A stretch of 64,000 bases of DNA from VAXT01 sp963827725 (GCA_963827725.1 CAWHBM010000001.1:496001-560000); one strand, 5' to 3'; shown: positions 9,934 to 19,809, counted from the stretch's first letter. Notes: a model not told the origin generated them from the letters alone. Program-made: numbers and translations.

Positions 9934-11379
9934 CTAGGCGGCTGCTTCGAAGACGGGCTCGGCTTCCACGAGCTCCTCGGTCACCAGGTCCTCGCCGCGC
10001 ACGACAAAGAGCGCAACGAGGATGCCGACGAGCGCGATGGCCGCACCGATGGCGAACGCCGCCTGGAAGCCTTCGGTGAGCGCGGATGGGAGCGCCGTTC
10101 CGGTGTCGACCGCGCCGGCACTCGTCGAGGTGGCAATCGTCGAGAGCACGGCGATGCCGACCGCGCCGCCGATCTGCTGTGAGGTGTTGATCAAGCCCGA
10201 CGCGAGGCCAGCCTCCGAATGCTGCACGCCGGCGAGGGCGGCGATGGAGATCGGCACGAACGAGAAGCCGAGCCCGATCCCGATCAGCAGGAAGCCGGGC
10301 AGCAGGTCGTTGACGTACGAGCCGCCGACCGAAACCTGCGTGAAGTAGATGAGCCCCGCCGACAACGCCGTCATGCCGGAAACAAGGACGGGCTTGACAC
10401 CGACCCGGTTGACGAGCTGTGCGGCGACCGCCGACCAGAGGATCGCCGTGCCGGCGACGGCCAGATACGCGACGCCCGTTTTCATAGCCGAGTAGCCGAG
10501 CACCTGCTGCATGTACAGCGTGAGCATCAGGAACATGGCGAAGATCGCCGTCCCCAGGATGAGGCCGGCGACGTTCGCGCCGGTGACGGTTCGCAGGCGG
10601 AAGATCGAGAATGGCATCAGCGGCTCCGCGGCACGCGACTCCCAGACGAGGAACGCAACGAGGAGAACCGCCGAGACGACGAAGATGCCGATCGTCTCGA
10701 ACGAGCCCCAGCCCTGGCTCTGGCCCTGGGTAACCGCGTACACGAGCGCGACGAGCCCCGCGGTGACCGTCACGGCTCCCGGGACGTCGAAGCTCCGCGT
10801 CCGCAGGTCGCGGCTCTCACCGAGCAGCACCGGCGTCAATGCGAGTGCGGCGAGGCCGACTGGGATGTTGACGAAGAAGATCCATTCCCAGCTGAGCGCA
10901 TCCGTCAGGACGCCGCCGAGCAGCACGCCTGCCACGGCGCCAAATGCGCCGACTCCGCCCCAGGCTCCAAGCGCGGTGTTCCGCTCCTTGCCCTCGGCGA
11001 AGGTCGTCATCAGGATCGCGAGCGCGGCGGGCGAGATGATCGCGGCGGCGAGCCCTTGCAGGCCACGCGCCCCGATCAACGACGCTTCGCTCCACGCGAG
11101 CCCCGCCAGCAGCGAGGAAGCGGTGAAGAGAATCGTGCCGATGATGAAGATGCGGCGGCGGCCGAGGATGTCGGCCAGGCGCCCGCCGAGCAGGAGGAAC
11201 CCGCCGAAGAGCAGCGCGTAGGCGCTGATCACCCACTGGAGGTTCTCCTGGGAGAACCCCAGGTCGGTCTGGATCGAGGGGAGAGCGACGTTCACGATCG
11301 CGATGTCGAGCACGACCATGAACTGCACCGCGCACAGGAGTGCGAGCGCGAACCACTTTCGTTCGGCGGAGGCGAGCAT
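9934..11379 (-). CDS. MFS drug exporter, DHA2 (EmrB/QacA) family
   Basis: A 481-residue major facilitator protein with fourteen predicted membrane segments. The N-terminal VQFMVVLDIAIVNVALPSIQ is the DHA2 motif carrying the buried Asp of helix 1, and GGRLADILGRRRIF is motif A. LLGGVLTDALSWEWIFFVNIPVGL matches motif C and the segment after it. It should export drugs or other hydrophobic compounds in exchange for protons. A consensus-like promoter (11418-11446) and an AAGGA ribosome site precede the ATG. The divergent HxlR-type gene is its probable regulator. Confidence 0.92.
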   Translation of the reverse strand: MLASAERKWFALALLCAVQFMVVLDIAIVNVALPSIQTDLGFSQENLQWVISAYALLFGGFLLLGGRLADILGRRRIFIIGTILFTASSLLAGLAWSEASLIGARGLQGLAAAIISPAALAILMTTFAEGKERNTALGAWGGVGAFGAVAGVLLGGVLTDALSWEWIFFVNIPVGLAALALTPVLLGESRDLRTRSFDVPGAVTVTAGLVALVYAVTQGQSQGWGSFETIGIFVVSAVLLVAFLVWESRAAEPLMPFSIFRLRTVTGANVAGLILGTAIFAMFLMLTLYMQQVLGYSAMKTGVAYLAVAGTAILWSAVAAQLVNRVGVKPVLVSGMTALSAGLIYFTQVSVGGSYVNDLLPGFLLIGIGLGFSFVPISIAALAGVQHSEAGLASGLINTSQQIGGAVGIAVLSTIATSTSAGAVDTGTALPSALTEGFQAAFAIGAAIALVGILVALFVVRGEDLVTEELVEAEPVFEAAA

Positions 11380-11417
11380 CGTCAGTTCCTTTCGTTTTCG
11401 GTCATCAGCAGCTTCCG

Positions 11418-11446
11418 AATCTACAGGATTAACTTTCTTTTTGCAA
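11418..11446 (-). promoter_or_regulatory. Sigma-70-type promoter of the MFS exporter gene
   Basis: Reading leftwards, TTGCAA (11446-11441) and TAGATT (11423-11418) are separated by exactly 17 bases and lie about 40 bases before the exporter ATG. The block is strikingly AT-rich for this genome. The divergent HxlR-type gene begins at 11494, so a dimer bound here could control both genes. Confidence 0.6.
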
Positions 11447-11493
11447 GTATTATCTTCTCAATCAGCAGGAAGATGCGCTAGAATGGGAGCGCG

Positions 11494-12156
11494 ATGACCA
11501 AACCGTTCGAGCAGTACTGCCCCGTCGCGCATGCGTTGTGCCTCGTTGGCGACCGCTGGGCGCTACTCATCCTGCGCGACCTGCTGCACGGCCAGAAGCG
11601 CTACACCGACCTGCTCGAAGGGCTGCCGGGAATCGGTACGAACATCCTGGCCAAGCGCCTTCGCGATCTCGAAGAGGCAGGCATCGTGGCGAAGCGCAAG
11701 CTGCCGCCGCCCGCCGCCTCGACCGTCTACGAGCTCACGGACTACGGACGCGAGCTCGAAGAGGTCTTCCACGCGCTCGCCCGCTGGGGTGCCCGCTCGC
11801 TCGGTCCACCCGGGCCCGGCGACGAGCTGTACCCGGAATGGGGCGTCAACGCAGTCGCGGCGCTCTTCGTTCCGGACGCCGCGCGCGGGCTGGCCGAGAC
11901 GTATGTGCTCAACGTTGACGGCGACGTCTTCTCGATCGAGCTCGATGACGGGCGCATGCACGCCTCGCCAGGAGCGGTTGAGCAAGCGTCCGTGACAATC
12001 GAGACGGACATGACTACCTTCTTCGGGCTCGCCCAGGGCGAACTGACTCCGGCGCAGGCGACGAAACAGGGTCTCGTATCGATCGAGGGCGACAAAGCCG
12101 CCTTCGAGCGTTGCTTCAGCGTGCTCAGCCTGGCGCCGCGGACGCGCGCGGCCTAG
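11494..12156 (+). CDS. HxlR family regulator with C-terminal SCP2-like domain
   Basis: A 220-residue regulator. Residues 1-105 are an HxlR winged helix (CPVAHALCLVGDRWALLILRDLLHGQKRYTDL, GIGTNILAKRLRDLEEAGIV, then the YELTDYGRELEEV wing). Residues 130-215 resemble an SCP2 sterol-carrier-like domain (VTIETDMTTFFGLAQGELTP and VSIEGDKAAFERCFSV), which may bind a hydrophobic ligand. This HxlR-SCP2 layout is common in actinobacteria. It is divergent from the MFS exporter, which it probably represses until ligand binds. Its 3' end overlaps the kdpE 3' end by 32 bases. Confidence 0.88.
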   Translation: MTKPFEQYCPVAHALCLVGDRWALLILRDLLHGQKRYTDLLEGLPGIGTNILAKRLRDLEEAGIVAKRKLPPPAASTVYELTDYGRELEEVFHALARWGARSLGPPGPGDELYPEWGVNAVAALFVPDAARGLAETYVLNVDGDVFSIELDDGRMHASPGAVEQASVTIETDMTTFFGLAQGELTPAQATKQGLVSIEGDKAAFERCFSVLSLAPRTRAA

Positions 12157-12841
12157 GTGCCAGGCCGTCGGGCTCGAAGCGATAGCCCATGCGCGCCTCG
12201 GTGATGAAGTAGCGGGGCTTGGCCGGGTCCGGCTCGAGCTTGCCCCGGACCTGCGCGAGGTAGACCCGCAGGTAGTTCGTCTCCTTCTCGTACTGAGGTC
12301 CCCACACTTCCTGCAGGAGCTGGCGTTGGGTGACGAGCTTGCCTGCGTTGCGGACGAGCACCTCGACGACATGCCACTCGGTAGGCGTGAGGCGCACTTC
12401 TCCGGCCTGGGTTCTCACGCGTTTCGCGGCGAGGTCGACCGTGAAGTGCTCGGTCTCGACGACTGCCTCTTCCTCGCCGGGCGCCGCGCGGCGAAGCGCC
12501 GCTCGAAGGCGCGCGAGAAGCTCGTCCATGCCGAAGGGCTTCGTGACGTAGTCGTCCGCGCCCGCGTCCAGTGCGGCGACCTTGTCGCTCTCCGCTTCGC
12601 GGACGGACAGCACGATGATCGGCACCTTCGTCCAGCCCCGAAGTCCGCGGATCACCTCGACGCCGTCGATACCGGGCAGACCGAGATCGAGGATGACCAG
12701 ATCCGGGTGCTTGCGGGCCGCGAGTGCGAGGGCAGCCTCACCCGTAGCGGCCAGATCGACGTCGTAGTCGCGTGCGCTCAAGTTGGTGCCGAGCGCGCGC
12801 AGAAGCTGTGGCTCGTCGTCGACGACGAGGATGCGGGTCAT
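12125..12841 (-). CDS. kdpE: KdpE response regulator
   Basis: A 238-residue OmpR/PhoB-type response regulator. The receiver has the acidic pocket VVDDEPQ, phospho-Asp in ILDLGLPGIDG, Thr in IVLSVRE and Lys in VTKPFG. The C-terminal winged helix (LTPTEWHVVEVLVRNAGKLVTQRQLLQEVWG, then TNYLRVYLAQVRGKLE) matches KdpE. It activates transcription of the kdp operon at low potassium or osmotic stress when phosphorylated by KdpD. Its ATG overlaps the kdpD stop (ATGA), and it is the last gene of the operon. Confidence 0.96.
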   Translation of the reverse strand: MTRILVVDDEPQLLRALGTNLSARDYDVDLAATGEAALALAARKHPDLVILDLGLPGIDGVEVIRGLRGWTKVPIIVLSVREAESDKVAALDAGADDYVTKPFGMDELLARLRAALRRAAPGEEEAVVETEHFTVDLAAKRVRTQAGEVRLTPTEWHVVEVLVRNAGKLVTQRQLLQEVWGPQYEKETNYLRVYLAQVRGKLEPDPAKPRYFITEARMGYRFEPDGLAPRPRASAAPG

Positions 12842-15327
12842 TCCGCGACCCGCAGTCGCGCGACGACTGTGAGCCCCCCGCCCGGGGTGTCCTCGATCTC
12901 GATCTCGCCGCCCATGGCTTCGACGAAGCCTTTCGCAACCGCCATCCCGAGCCCGATGCCTTCACCTTGGCCGGAGTCGCCGAGCCGTTGGAACGGGACG
13001 AACAGCCGCTCTCGGTCGGCCGCAGGCACTCCTGGGCCTCGATCCACGATCCGTACGTCGACGTAACCGTCGACGGCTCCGGCGGTCACACGGGCCGGCT
13101 GGCCCGGGGGTGAGAACCGGACGGCGTTGTCGATCAGGTTCGCGAGGGCACGCTCGAGAAGACCGGGGTCGGCGAGGATGCGTGGCAGCGTCTCGGGCAC
13201 CTCGAGCTGGACAGCATCCTCGTCGAGCGGAAGGCTGCGCACGGCGGCTGGAAGCACTTCTTCCAGCCCCACCTGTGAGGGCATGATGTCCAGGGCGTCG
13301 GCCTGCAGCCGGCTCATGTCGAGCAGGTTGCCGACGAGCGCGTTCAGACGGTCCGTCTCCTCGGCGATCGTCACCAGAAACTCGCGCTGTGCCTCGGAGG
13401 TCCAGTCCACGTCCTCCTGTAGCAGGCTCGTGACGGACGCCTTGATTCCCGCGAGCGGAGTTCGCAGGTCGTGGGACACCGCGGACAGGATTGCCGCCCG
13501 TAGCTCGTTCGCCGCCGAGAGGACGCCTGCCGCCTGGACTTCGGCCTCGAGCACGCCCAACTCGACGGACGCCGCGAGCTCTTTCGCGAACGCGTCGAGA
13601 ATCCGCTGATCCTCGCTGCGGATCGGCCCCCCGGAGAGCGCGAGCACATGGTCTCGGTCGAGCTCGATCGACGCCGAGGCTGCTTCAGGGCTCTCGGGCG
13701 CTCGCTCTCCGCTCGTCGCTTCGATCCGCCAGCCGGTCTCCTGCCGGTGGAGCACAGCGGCGCCCTCCAACGCGAGCACTCTGCACAGGCTGTCGAGCAC
13801 AGCGGACACGGGCGAGGAGCCGGCGAGACGGGCGAGCGCCTCCGCTTCGGCTCGAACCTGCGTCGCCTCGGCGGCACGACGTGCGGAGAGCGCGACGAGC
13901 CAGCTCACGGTTCCGGCCACGGCGAGGAAGACGACGAGGGCGAGGATGTTCTCGCCCTCGGAGATCGTGAACGTGTAGAGCGGCGGCGTGAAGTACCAGT
14001 TGACGAGCAGGAAGCCGCTGATGGCCGCGGCCAGCGCAGGCCACAGTCCGCCGACCGCGGAGACGCCGACGACGAGCAGGAGAAAGAGCAGCAGCACGCT
14101 CGGTAGTCCGACCTCCCCTCGAAGCTGGGCGAGGACGGCCGTGAGGGCCGGAGGGCCGACCGCGGCGAGCGCGAGACCGATGAGGACCCGACGGTGAGGG
14201 AGGGATCTGGGCCGGCGCCGTTGGGGCAAGGCGAGCTGGTGGTCCTCGGTTCCCTCGGGATGGCTGATCACGTGCACGTCGATCCCGACGCCGGAGCGAC
14301 GGATGACCTCGCCGATCACGGAGCCACGAGTGAGCCGCGACCAGCGCGACCTGCGGCTCGCGCCCATCACGATCTGGGTTGCGTTGAGCGAGCGCGCGGC
14401 TTCGACGAGTGTTTCGCCCGCGTCGCCGCCGACTACCTCGTGGTAGGTCCCGCCGAGCTCCTCGGCGAGGTCGCGCTGGCGCTCGAGCAAGGCGGCGGAC
14501 GGACCGGCAAGGCCGTCCTGGGGCCGGACATGGACGGCTACCAAGTCACCGTTGGCGCGCTGGGCGATTCGCGCGGCGCGGCGCACGAGGCGCTCTCCGT
14601 CCGACGAGCCGGTCAGCGCCACCAGGACTCGCTCTCGAGTCTCCCAGGGCCGGTCGATCCCGTGTCGTTCCCGGTAGTCGGCGAGGCCCTCGTCGACGCG
14701 GTCCGCCAGCCAGAGGAGGGCGAGCTCGCGCAGGGCCGAGAGGTTGCCCGGGCGGAAATAGTTGGCGAGCGCAGTGTCGATGCGCTCGGCTGGGTAGACG
14801 TCCCCTCGTGCGAGCCGGTTGCGCAGCGCATCGGGGGTCAGGTCGACGAGCTGGATCTCATCGGCGCGGCGCACGACTTCGTCCGGGATCGTCTCGCGCT
14901 GCTGGACGGAGGTGATCCGCTCGACGACGTCGTTCAGCGACTCGAGATGCTGGATGTTCAGGGTCGAGAGGACGTTGATCCCGGCGTCGAGCAGCTCCTC
15001 GACGTCCTGCCAGCGCTTCTCGTTTCGCGAGCCGGGCACGTTCGTGTGGGCGAGCTCGTCGACGAGGGCCACAGCCGGCCGGCGCGCCAGCACGGCATCG
15101 AGGTCCATCTCCTCGAAGGTGCCGCCGCGATACTCGAGCTCCTGCCGCGGAACGACCTCGAGGTCGCCGACCTGCGCGGCCGTCTTCGGGCGCCGGTGCG
15201 GCTCGACGTAGCCGACGACGACGTCCTGGCCGTAGTCGCGACGCCGGCGGCCCTCGTTGAGCATCGCGTAGGTCTTGCCGACGCCCGCCGAGGCGCCGAG
15301 GTAGACACGAAGAGTGCCTCGGGCCAT
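12838..15327 (-). CDS. kdpD: KdpD potassium-sensing histidine kinase
   Basis: An 829-residue membrane sensor kinase. The order is an N-terminal KdpD domain with the P-loop GASAGVGKT and DELAHTNVPGSRNEKRWQDVEELL; a universal-stress-like domain at about 230-365; four clustered membrane helices at about 385-490; a GAF-like stretch; and the kinase core with H-box AVSHDLRTPLAGI, N box NLIDNAVRFS and G box GEGIGLGMAV. It senses potassium and phosphorylates KdpE. It starts 10 bases after kdpC and overlaps kdpE. Full length, no missing catalytic residues. Confidence 0.97.
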   Translation of the reverse strand: MARGTLRVYLGASAGVGKTYAMLNEGRRRRDYGQDVVVGYVEPHRRPKTAAQVGDLEVVPRQELEYRGGTFEEMDLDAVLARRPAVALVDELAHTNVPGSRNEKRWQDVEELLDAGINVLSTLNIQHLESLNDVVERITSVQQRETIPDEVVRRADEIQLVDLTPDALRNRLARGDVYPAERIDTALANYFRPGNLSALRELALLWLADRVDEGLADYRERHGIDRPWETRERVLVALTGSSDGERLVRRAARIAQRANGDLVAVHVRPQDGLAGPSAALLERQRDLAEELGGTYHEVVGGDAGETLVEAARSLNATQIVMGASRRSRWSRLTRGSVIGEVIRRSGVGIDVHVISHPEGTEDHQLALPQRRRPRSLPHRRVLIGLALAAVGPPALTAVLAQLRGEVGLPSVLLLFLLLVVGVSAVGGLWPALAAAISGFLLVNWYFTPPLYTFTISEGENILALVVFLAVAGTVSWLVALSARRAAEATQVRAEAEALARLAGSSPVSAVLDSLCRVLALEGAAVLHRQETGWRIEATSGERAPESPEAASASIELDRDHVLALSGGPIRSEDQRILDAFAKELAASVELGVLEAEVQAAGVLSAANELRAAILSAVSHDLRTPLAGIKASVTSLLQEDVDWTSEAQREFLVTIAEETDRLNALVGNLLDMSRLQADALDIMPSQVGLEEVLPAAVRSLPLDEDAVQLEVPETLPRILADPGLLERALANLIDNAVRFSPPGQPARVTAGAVDGYVDVRIVDRGPGVPAADRERLFVPFQRLGDSGQGEGIGLGMAVAKGFVEAMGGEIEIEDTPGGGLTVVARLRVAE

Positions 15328-15337
15328 GTCCTGAAGG

Positions 15338-15898
15338 CTACGCCTCGTCGAGGGCGAGGTTGAGCTCTAGGACGTTAACGCCTGGTTCGCCGAGAAAGCC
15401 GAGAGACCGCTCGTCCGTGTGCTCCTCGACGAGCTCGAGCACATCCTCGACGCTCAGGCCCCGGCTCGTGGCGACGCGCTCGGCCTGGATGCGAGCGTTC
15501 GCGGGGGAGATGTGCGGGTCGAGCCCCGAGCCCGAGGCCGTGACGGCGTCGACAGGCGTCTCTTCGGCACCGTTTGCGCTGCGGTAGTCGCCCACGCGCG
15601 TCTCGACCTCTGCGAGGAAGTCCTCGTTCGTCGGCCCGAGGTTCGATGCCGAGCTCGAGCTCGCGTCGTATCCGTCGCCGGCCGCCGAGGGCCGCGAGTG
15701 GAAGTAGCGCGGCCCAGCGAAGGTCTGTCCGATCAGGCGCGAGCCGACCGTCTTGCCGTCTCGCTCGATGAGCGAGCCGTCCGCTCGACCGGGGAACGCG
15801 ACCTGCGCGACACCCGTGACGACGAGGGGATAAACGATGCCGGTGAGAACGGTGAACGCGAGGAATGCGACGAGCGCGGGGTAGATCTGCCGACGCAT
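15338..15898 (-). CDS. kdpC: KdpC potassium-transporting ATPase subunit
   Basis: A 186-residue protein with one N-terminal membrane helix (AFLAFTVLTGIVYPLVVTGV) and an external domain with the KdpC signatures LIGQTFAGPRYFHSRPSAAG, VTASGSGLDPHISPANARIQ and GEPGVNVLELNLALDE. KdpC stabilises the KdpFABC complex and aids ATP-driven potassium uptake. The ATG overlaps the kdpB stop by one base (TGATG). Confidence 0.96.
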   Translation of the reverse strand: MRRQIYPALVAFLAFTVLTGIVYPLVVTGVAQVAFPGRADGSLIERDGKTVGSRLIGQTFAGPRYFHSRPSAAGDGYDASSSSASNLGPTNEDFLAEVETRVGDYRSANGAEETPVDAVTASGSGLDPHISPANARIQAERVATSRGLSVEDVLELVEEHTDERSLGFLGEPGVNVLELNLALDEA

Positions 15899-17934
15899 CA
15901 GAGTCCCAGCCCCGTTCCGACCACGAGGTCGATCAGCTTGATGCCGACGAAGGGAATGATGATCCCCCCGAGCCCGTAGACGAGCAGGTTGCGCCGCAGC
16001 ACGGATGCCGCTGACTGGGCGCGGAAGCGAACTCCACGCAGGGCGAGCGGGATGAGCGCGACGATGATCAAAGCGTTGAAGATCACGGCCGACGTGATCG
16101 CGGACTCCGGGGTCTCGAGCTGCATGACGTTCAGCCTGTCGAGCACCGGGAACGTCCCCGCGAACATCGCCGGGATGATCGCGAAGTACTTGGCGACGTC
16201 GTTGGCGATCGAGAATGTCGTCAGCGAGCCGCGCGTGATCAGCAGCTGCTTGCCGATCTCGACGATCTCGATCAGCTTCGTCGGGTTCGAGTCGAGGTCG
16301 ACCATGTTCCCGGCCTCGCGCGCGGCCTGGGTACCCGTGTTCATCGCCACTCCGACGTCGGCGGCGGCCAGCGCGGGCGCGTCGTTCGTCCCGTCACCGG
16401 TCATCGCGACGAGATTGCCGCCCTCCTGCTCGCGGCGGATCAGCGCCATCTTGTCTTCGGGCTGAGCCTCGGCGAGGAAATCGTCGACGCCGGACTCGTC
16501 CGCGATCGCCTTGGCGGTGAGCGGGTTGTCGCCGGTGATCATCACCGTACGGATACCCATCGCGCGCAGCTCGGCGAAGCGCTCGCGCATGCCCTCCTTG
16601 ACGACGTCCTTGAGGTGCACGACGCCGAGCGTCCTCGCGTTGGTCGCAACGACGAGTGGTGTGCCCCCCGAGCGGGCGACGCCTTCGACCAGGCCGTCGA
16701 GCTCCGGCGGAACCGAGCCGCCACCGGACTCGACCCAGCTCTTGATCGCGTCGGCGGCGCCCTTGCGTACCGAGTCTCCATTCATGTCGACCCCGCTCAT
16801 CCGCGTCTCGGCCGAGAACGGTACGAGCGTCCCGGCGCCGACCGGGCGCTCTCGGAGGCCGTAATGCTCCTTGGCATAGACGACGATCGACCGGCCCTCC
16901 GGAGTCTCGTCGGCAAGGGACGAGAGCTGCGCCGCGTCGGCCAGCTCGCGCTCGTCCACGCCCGGGAGCGGCAGGAACTCGGAAGCCTGGCGGTTGCCGA
17001 GCGTGATCGTCCCGGTCTTGTCGAGCAGCAGCGTCGAGCAGTCGCCTGCTGCCTCGACCGCACGGCCGCTAAGCGCAAGGACGTTGCGGCGAACGAGCCG
17101 GTCCATGCCGGCAATGCCGATGGCCGAGAGCAGGCCGCCGATCGTGGTCGGGATCAGGCAGACGAGGAGGGCGACGAGCACGATCACGTCCTGCTCGTCC
17201 CCGGAGTAGATCGCGAACGGCTGCAAGGTGACGACCGCGAGCAGAAAGACGATCGTCAGCCCGGCGAGCAGGATGTTGAGAGCGATCTCGTTCGGCGTCT
17301 TCTGGCGCTCGGCGCCCTCCACGAGGGCAATCATCCGGTCGAGGAAGCTCTCGCCGGTCTTGGCGGTGACCCGCACGACGATCTCGTCGGAGAGGACGCG
17401 CGTGCCACCGGTCACGGCCGAGCGGTCGCCGCCGGACTCGCGGATGACGGGCGCAGACTCGCCGGTGATCGCCGACTCGTCGACGCTTGCGATGCCGTCG
17501 ATCACGGTGCCGTCGGCCGGGATCACCTCGCCGGCGGAGACGACGACCTCGTCGCCGACCTGCAGGGAGGAGCTCGGAACGTCTTCGATCGACCCGTCGG
17601 CTCGACGCCGATGCGCAACCGTCTCCGCGCGCGTCTTGCGCAGCTCGTCCGCCTGCGCCTTTCCGCGGCCCTCTGCGACGGCCTCGGCGAAGTTGGCGAA
17701 GAGCACGGTGAACCAGAGCCAGGCGGCGACGAGCCACGCGAACACGCTCGGATCGACCACGGCGAGAACCGTCACGAGGACGCTCCCGAGCTCGACCACG
17801 AACATGACGGGGTTCCCCATCATCAAGCGCGGGTCGAGCTTGAGCATGCTCTCGCGCGCGGCGCGGCCGAGGATCGCGGGATCCAGGAGCGAGCGCGGCT
17901 CGTTTCTCAGCGTCGTGCGGGCCTCGCTGCTCAC
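15898..17934 (-). CDS. kdpB: KdpB P-type ATPase catalytic subunit
   Basis: A 678-residue P-type ATPase. Key motifs are ITGESAPV (actuator), LLLDKTGTITLGN with the phosphorylated Asp, TGDNPLTAKAIADESGVDDFLAEAQPEDK, and GDGTNDAPALAAADVGVAM (hinge). TAREAGNMVDLDSNPTKLIEIVEIGKQ is the Kdp-specific segment before the last membrane helices. It hydrolyses ATP to drive potassium through KdpA. The GTG start overlaps the kdpA stop (GTGA). Confidence 0.97.
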   Translation of the reverse strand: MSSEARTTLRNEPRSLLDPAILGRAARESMLKLDPRLMMGNPVMFVVELGSVLVTVLAVVDPSVFAWLVAAWLWFTVLFANFAEAVAEGRGKAQADELRKTRAETVAHRRRADGSIEDVPSSSLQVGDEVVVSAGEVIPADGTVIDGIASVDESAITGESAPVIRESGGDRSAVTGGTRVLSDEIVVRVTAKTGESFLDRMIALVEGAERQKTPNEIALNILLAGLTIVFLLAVVTLQPFAIYSGDEQDVIVLVALLVCLIPTTIGGLLSAIGIAGMDRLVRRNVLALSGRAVEAAGDCSTLLLDKTGTITLGNRQASEFLPLPGVDERELADAAQLSSLADETPEGRSIVVYAKEHYGLRERPVGAGTLVPFSAETRMSGVDMNGDSVRKGAADAIKSWVESGGGSVPPELDGLVEGVARSGGTPLVVATNARTLGVVHLKDVVKEGMRERFAELRAMGIRTVMITGDNPLTAKAIADESGVDDFLAEAQPEDKMALIRREQEGGNLVAMTGDGTNDAPALAAADVGVAMNTGTQAAREAGNMVDLDSNPTKLIEIVEIGKQLLITRGSLTTFSIANDVAKYFAIIPAMFAGTFPVLDRLNVMQLETPESAITSAVIFNALIIVALIPLALRGVRFRAQSAASVLRRNLLVYGLGGIIIPFVGIKLIDLVVGTGLGL

Positions 17935-19622
17935 AGGCTCAGGTGCTCAAGGATCGGGCCGAGCGCGAGCACCGGGAAGTAGGTGAGCGCGACGACGATG
18001 AGGATGACTCCGACGAGCAGGTCGAGAAGAGCGGCGTGCCCGTGGGGAAGGTTCCCGCTGTCGGCGGCACGGGCTGCTTGCGGGCGAGCGAGCCGGCGAG
18101 GGCGAGGACGAGGACGATCGGCAGGAAGCGCCCGCCGAGCATCGCCAGGCCGAGCGTCGTGTTGTACCAGTCGATGTTCCCGGTCAGTCCGCCGAATGCC
18201 GAGCCGTTGTTGTTCGACGCCGACGTGAACGCGTAGACGACCTCCGAGAGCCCGTGCGGCCCAGGGTTCAGGATGGAGGCCTTCGCCTGGTCGAGCAGCA
18301 CCGAGACTCCGGCGAAGACGAGGATCAGCGTCGGCACGGCGAGGATGTACAGCGTGACGAGCTTCATCTCCGCCGCCTGGATCTTCTTGCCGAGGTATTC
18401 GGGTGTCCGCCCGACCATCAGGCCCGCAATGAAGACAGCGAGCAGGGCGAAGATCAGCATCCCGTAGAGCCCGGCGCCGACTCCGCCCGGCGAGACCTCG
18501 CCGAGCATCATGTTCACGAGCGGGACTGCTCCGCCGAGCGGCGTGAAGCTGTCGTGTGCGCCGATGACGGCTCCGGTCGAGGTTCCGGTCGTCGAGGCTG
18601 CGAAGAGGCCGGTTGTGGCTGCGCCGAAGCGGACCTCCTTGCCTTCCATGTTGCCGCCGTCGCTACTCGCGCCCAATGCCTCCACGCGCGGGTTGCCGTC
18701 GGTCTCGAAGTGCATCGCAAGTCCCGCCGAGCCGATCCACAGGACGAACATGGCCGCGAACAGGGCCCAGCCCTGGCGCTGGTTGCCGACGAGGCGGCCG
18801 AACGCGTAGGTGAGCGCGAACGGGATGCCGAGCAGCGCGAGGATCTCGAAGAGGTTCGTGAACGCCGGTCGGGTTCTCGAAGGGGTGCGCCGAGTTCGCG
18901 TTCGCCGGGCCTCCGCCGTTCGTCCCGAGCTCCTTGATCGCCTCCTGGCTGCCGACAGGGCCGCGCCAGATGACCTGGCTCGCGCCCTCGACGGTCGTCG
19001 CCTCTGCCGCGCCACTGAAGGTCTGGACCGCGCCCTGGCTGACCAGGACGAGCGCGAGCACGACGGAAATCGGAAGCAGCACGCGGACCGTCGAGCGCGT
19101 CAGGTCGACCCAGAAGTTCCCGATCGTCTCGGAGCGGCGGCGGACGAGGCCGCGGACGAGGGCCACGGCGACGGAGATTCCGACCGCGGCGGAGACGAAG
19201 TTCTGCACCGTCAATCCAGCCATCTGGGTCAGGTGGCTCATCGTCGACTCGCCCCCGTAGTTCTGCCAGTTCGTGTTCGTGACGAAGCTCGCGGCGGTGT
19301 TGAACGCGAGTGCCGGCGGGACGGCGACGACGTCGGTCGGGTTCAGTAGCAGCGAGCCCTGCACGCGCTGGAGCAGGTAGAGGCCGACGACGGAGACCGC
19401 GCTGAAAGCCAGCAGCGAAACGGCGTAGACGTTCCAGGGCTGCTCCCGCTTCGGGTCGACTCCGGTCAGTCGGTAGATCGCTCGCTCGACCGGGCCGAAG
19501 ATGCGGTCGCCCGGCGCGGGGCCGTCGCCGAGGACGCGTGCGAGGTAGGCGCCCAGGAACCGGGTGACAACGAGAATCGCCCCGACCAGGACGAGAAGCT
19601 GGAGCCAGTTGGCCCCGCTCAT
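17931..19622 (-). CDS. kdpA: KdpA potassium-translocating subunit, interrupted by two frame shifts
   Basis: The full KdpA sequence is present but spread over different frames. The N-terminal part (MSGANWLQLLVLVG to NANSAHPFENPT) runs to about 18866, where one extra G shifts the frame. The middle part (AFTNLFEILALLGIPFALTY to SAGTFP-like) runs to the GGGG at 18044-18047, where a base appears to be missing. The rest (GHAALLDLLVGVILIVVALT to LEHLSL) ends at TGA 17931-17933. The two errors compensate, so total length is a multiple of three (563 aa, normal for KdpA). Selectivity-filter motifs TNTNWQNYGGE, TNGGGPANANSAHP and SASNNNGSAF are intact. Either a draft-sequence error or a recent mutation. 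Confidence 0.88.
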
Positions 19623-19720
19623 CGATGCAGGTCTCGGAAGACTGCGAAGAGGAAAGTGAGGCCGAGCGCCAGCCCGAGCAGGAGCTGGGCGACGATCAGC
19701 CCTTCCGCGACCCCGGTCAT
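19619..19720 (-). CDS. 33-residue membrane peptide between kdpF and kdpA
   Basis: A short gene translating as MTGVAEGLIVAQLLLGLALG and ending FRDLHR: one membrane helix with a basic tail. Its ATG overlaps the kdpF stop (ATGA) and its TGA overlaps the kdpA ATG (ATGA), so it is embedded in the chain of coupled kdp genes. KdpFABC normally has no such subunit. It may be an extra small subunit or a duplicated and diverged KdpF-like peptide. It is too short for routine gene calling. The double start/stop fit and hydrophobic helix are the evidence. Confidence 0.68.
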   Translation of the reverse strand: MTGVAEGLIVAQLLLGLALGLTFLFAVFRDLHR

Positions 19721-19809
19721 CCGAGCTTCTCCGGCGCCAGCAGGGCGTAGACGAGGTAGACGAGCACGGCGATCGCGAGGATCAGCCCGATGGTGTTGTC
19801 GACGCTCAT
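19717..19809 (-). CDS. kdpF: KdpF small subunit
   Basis: A 30-residue single-helix peptide, MSVDNTIGLILAIAVLVYLV followed by YALLAPEKLG. The VYLVYALLxPE pattern is typical of KdpF, which stabilises the KdpFABC potassium pump in the membrane. The ATG at 19809 overlaps the stop of the preceding small gene (ATGA), and its stop overlaps the next small gene (ATGA). The same frame stays open upstream, but that part is out-of-frame reading of the preceding peptide gene. Confidence 0.92.
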   Translation of the reverse strand: MSVDNTIGLILAIAVLVYLVYALLAPEKLG

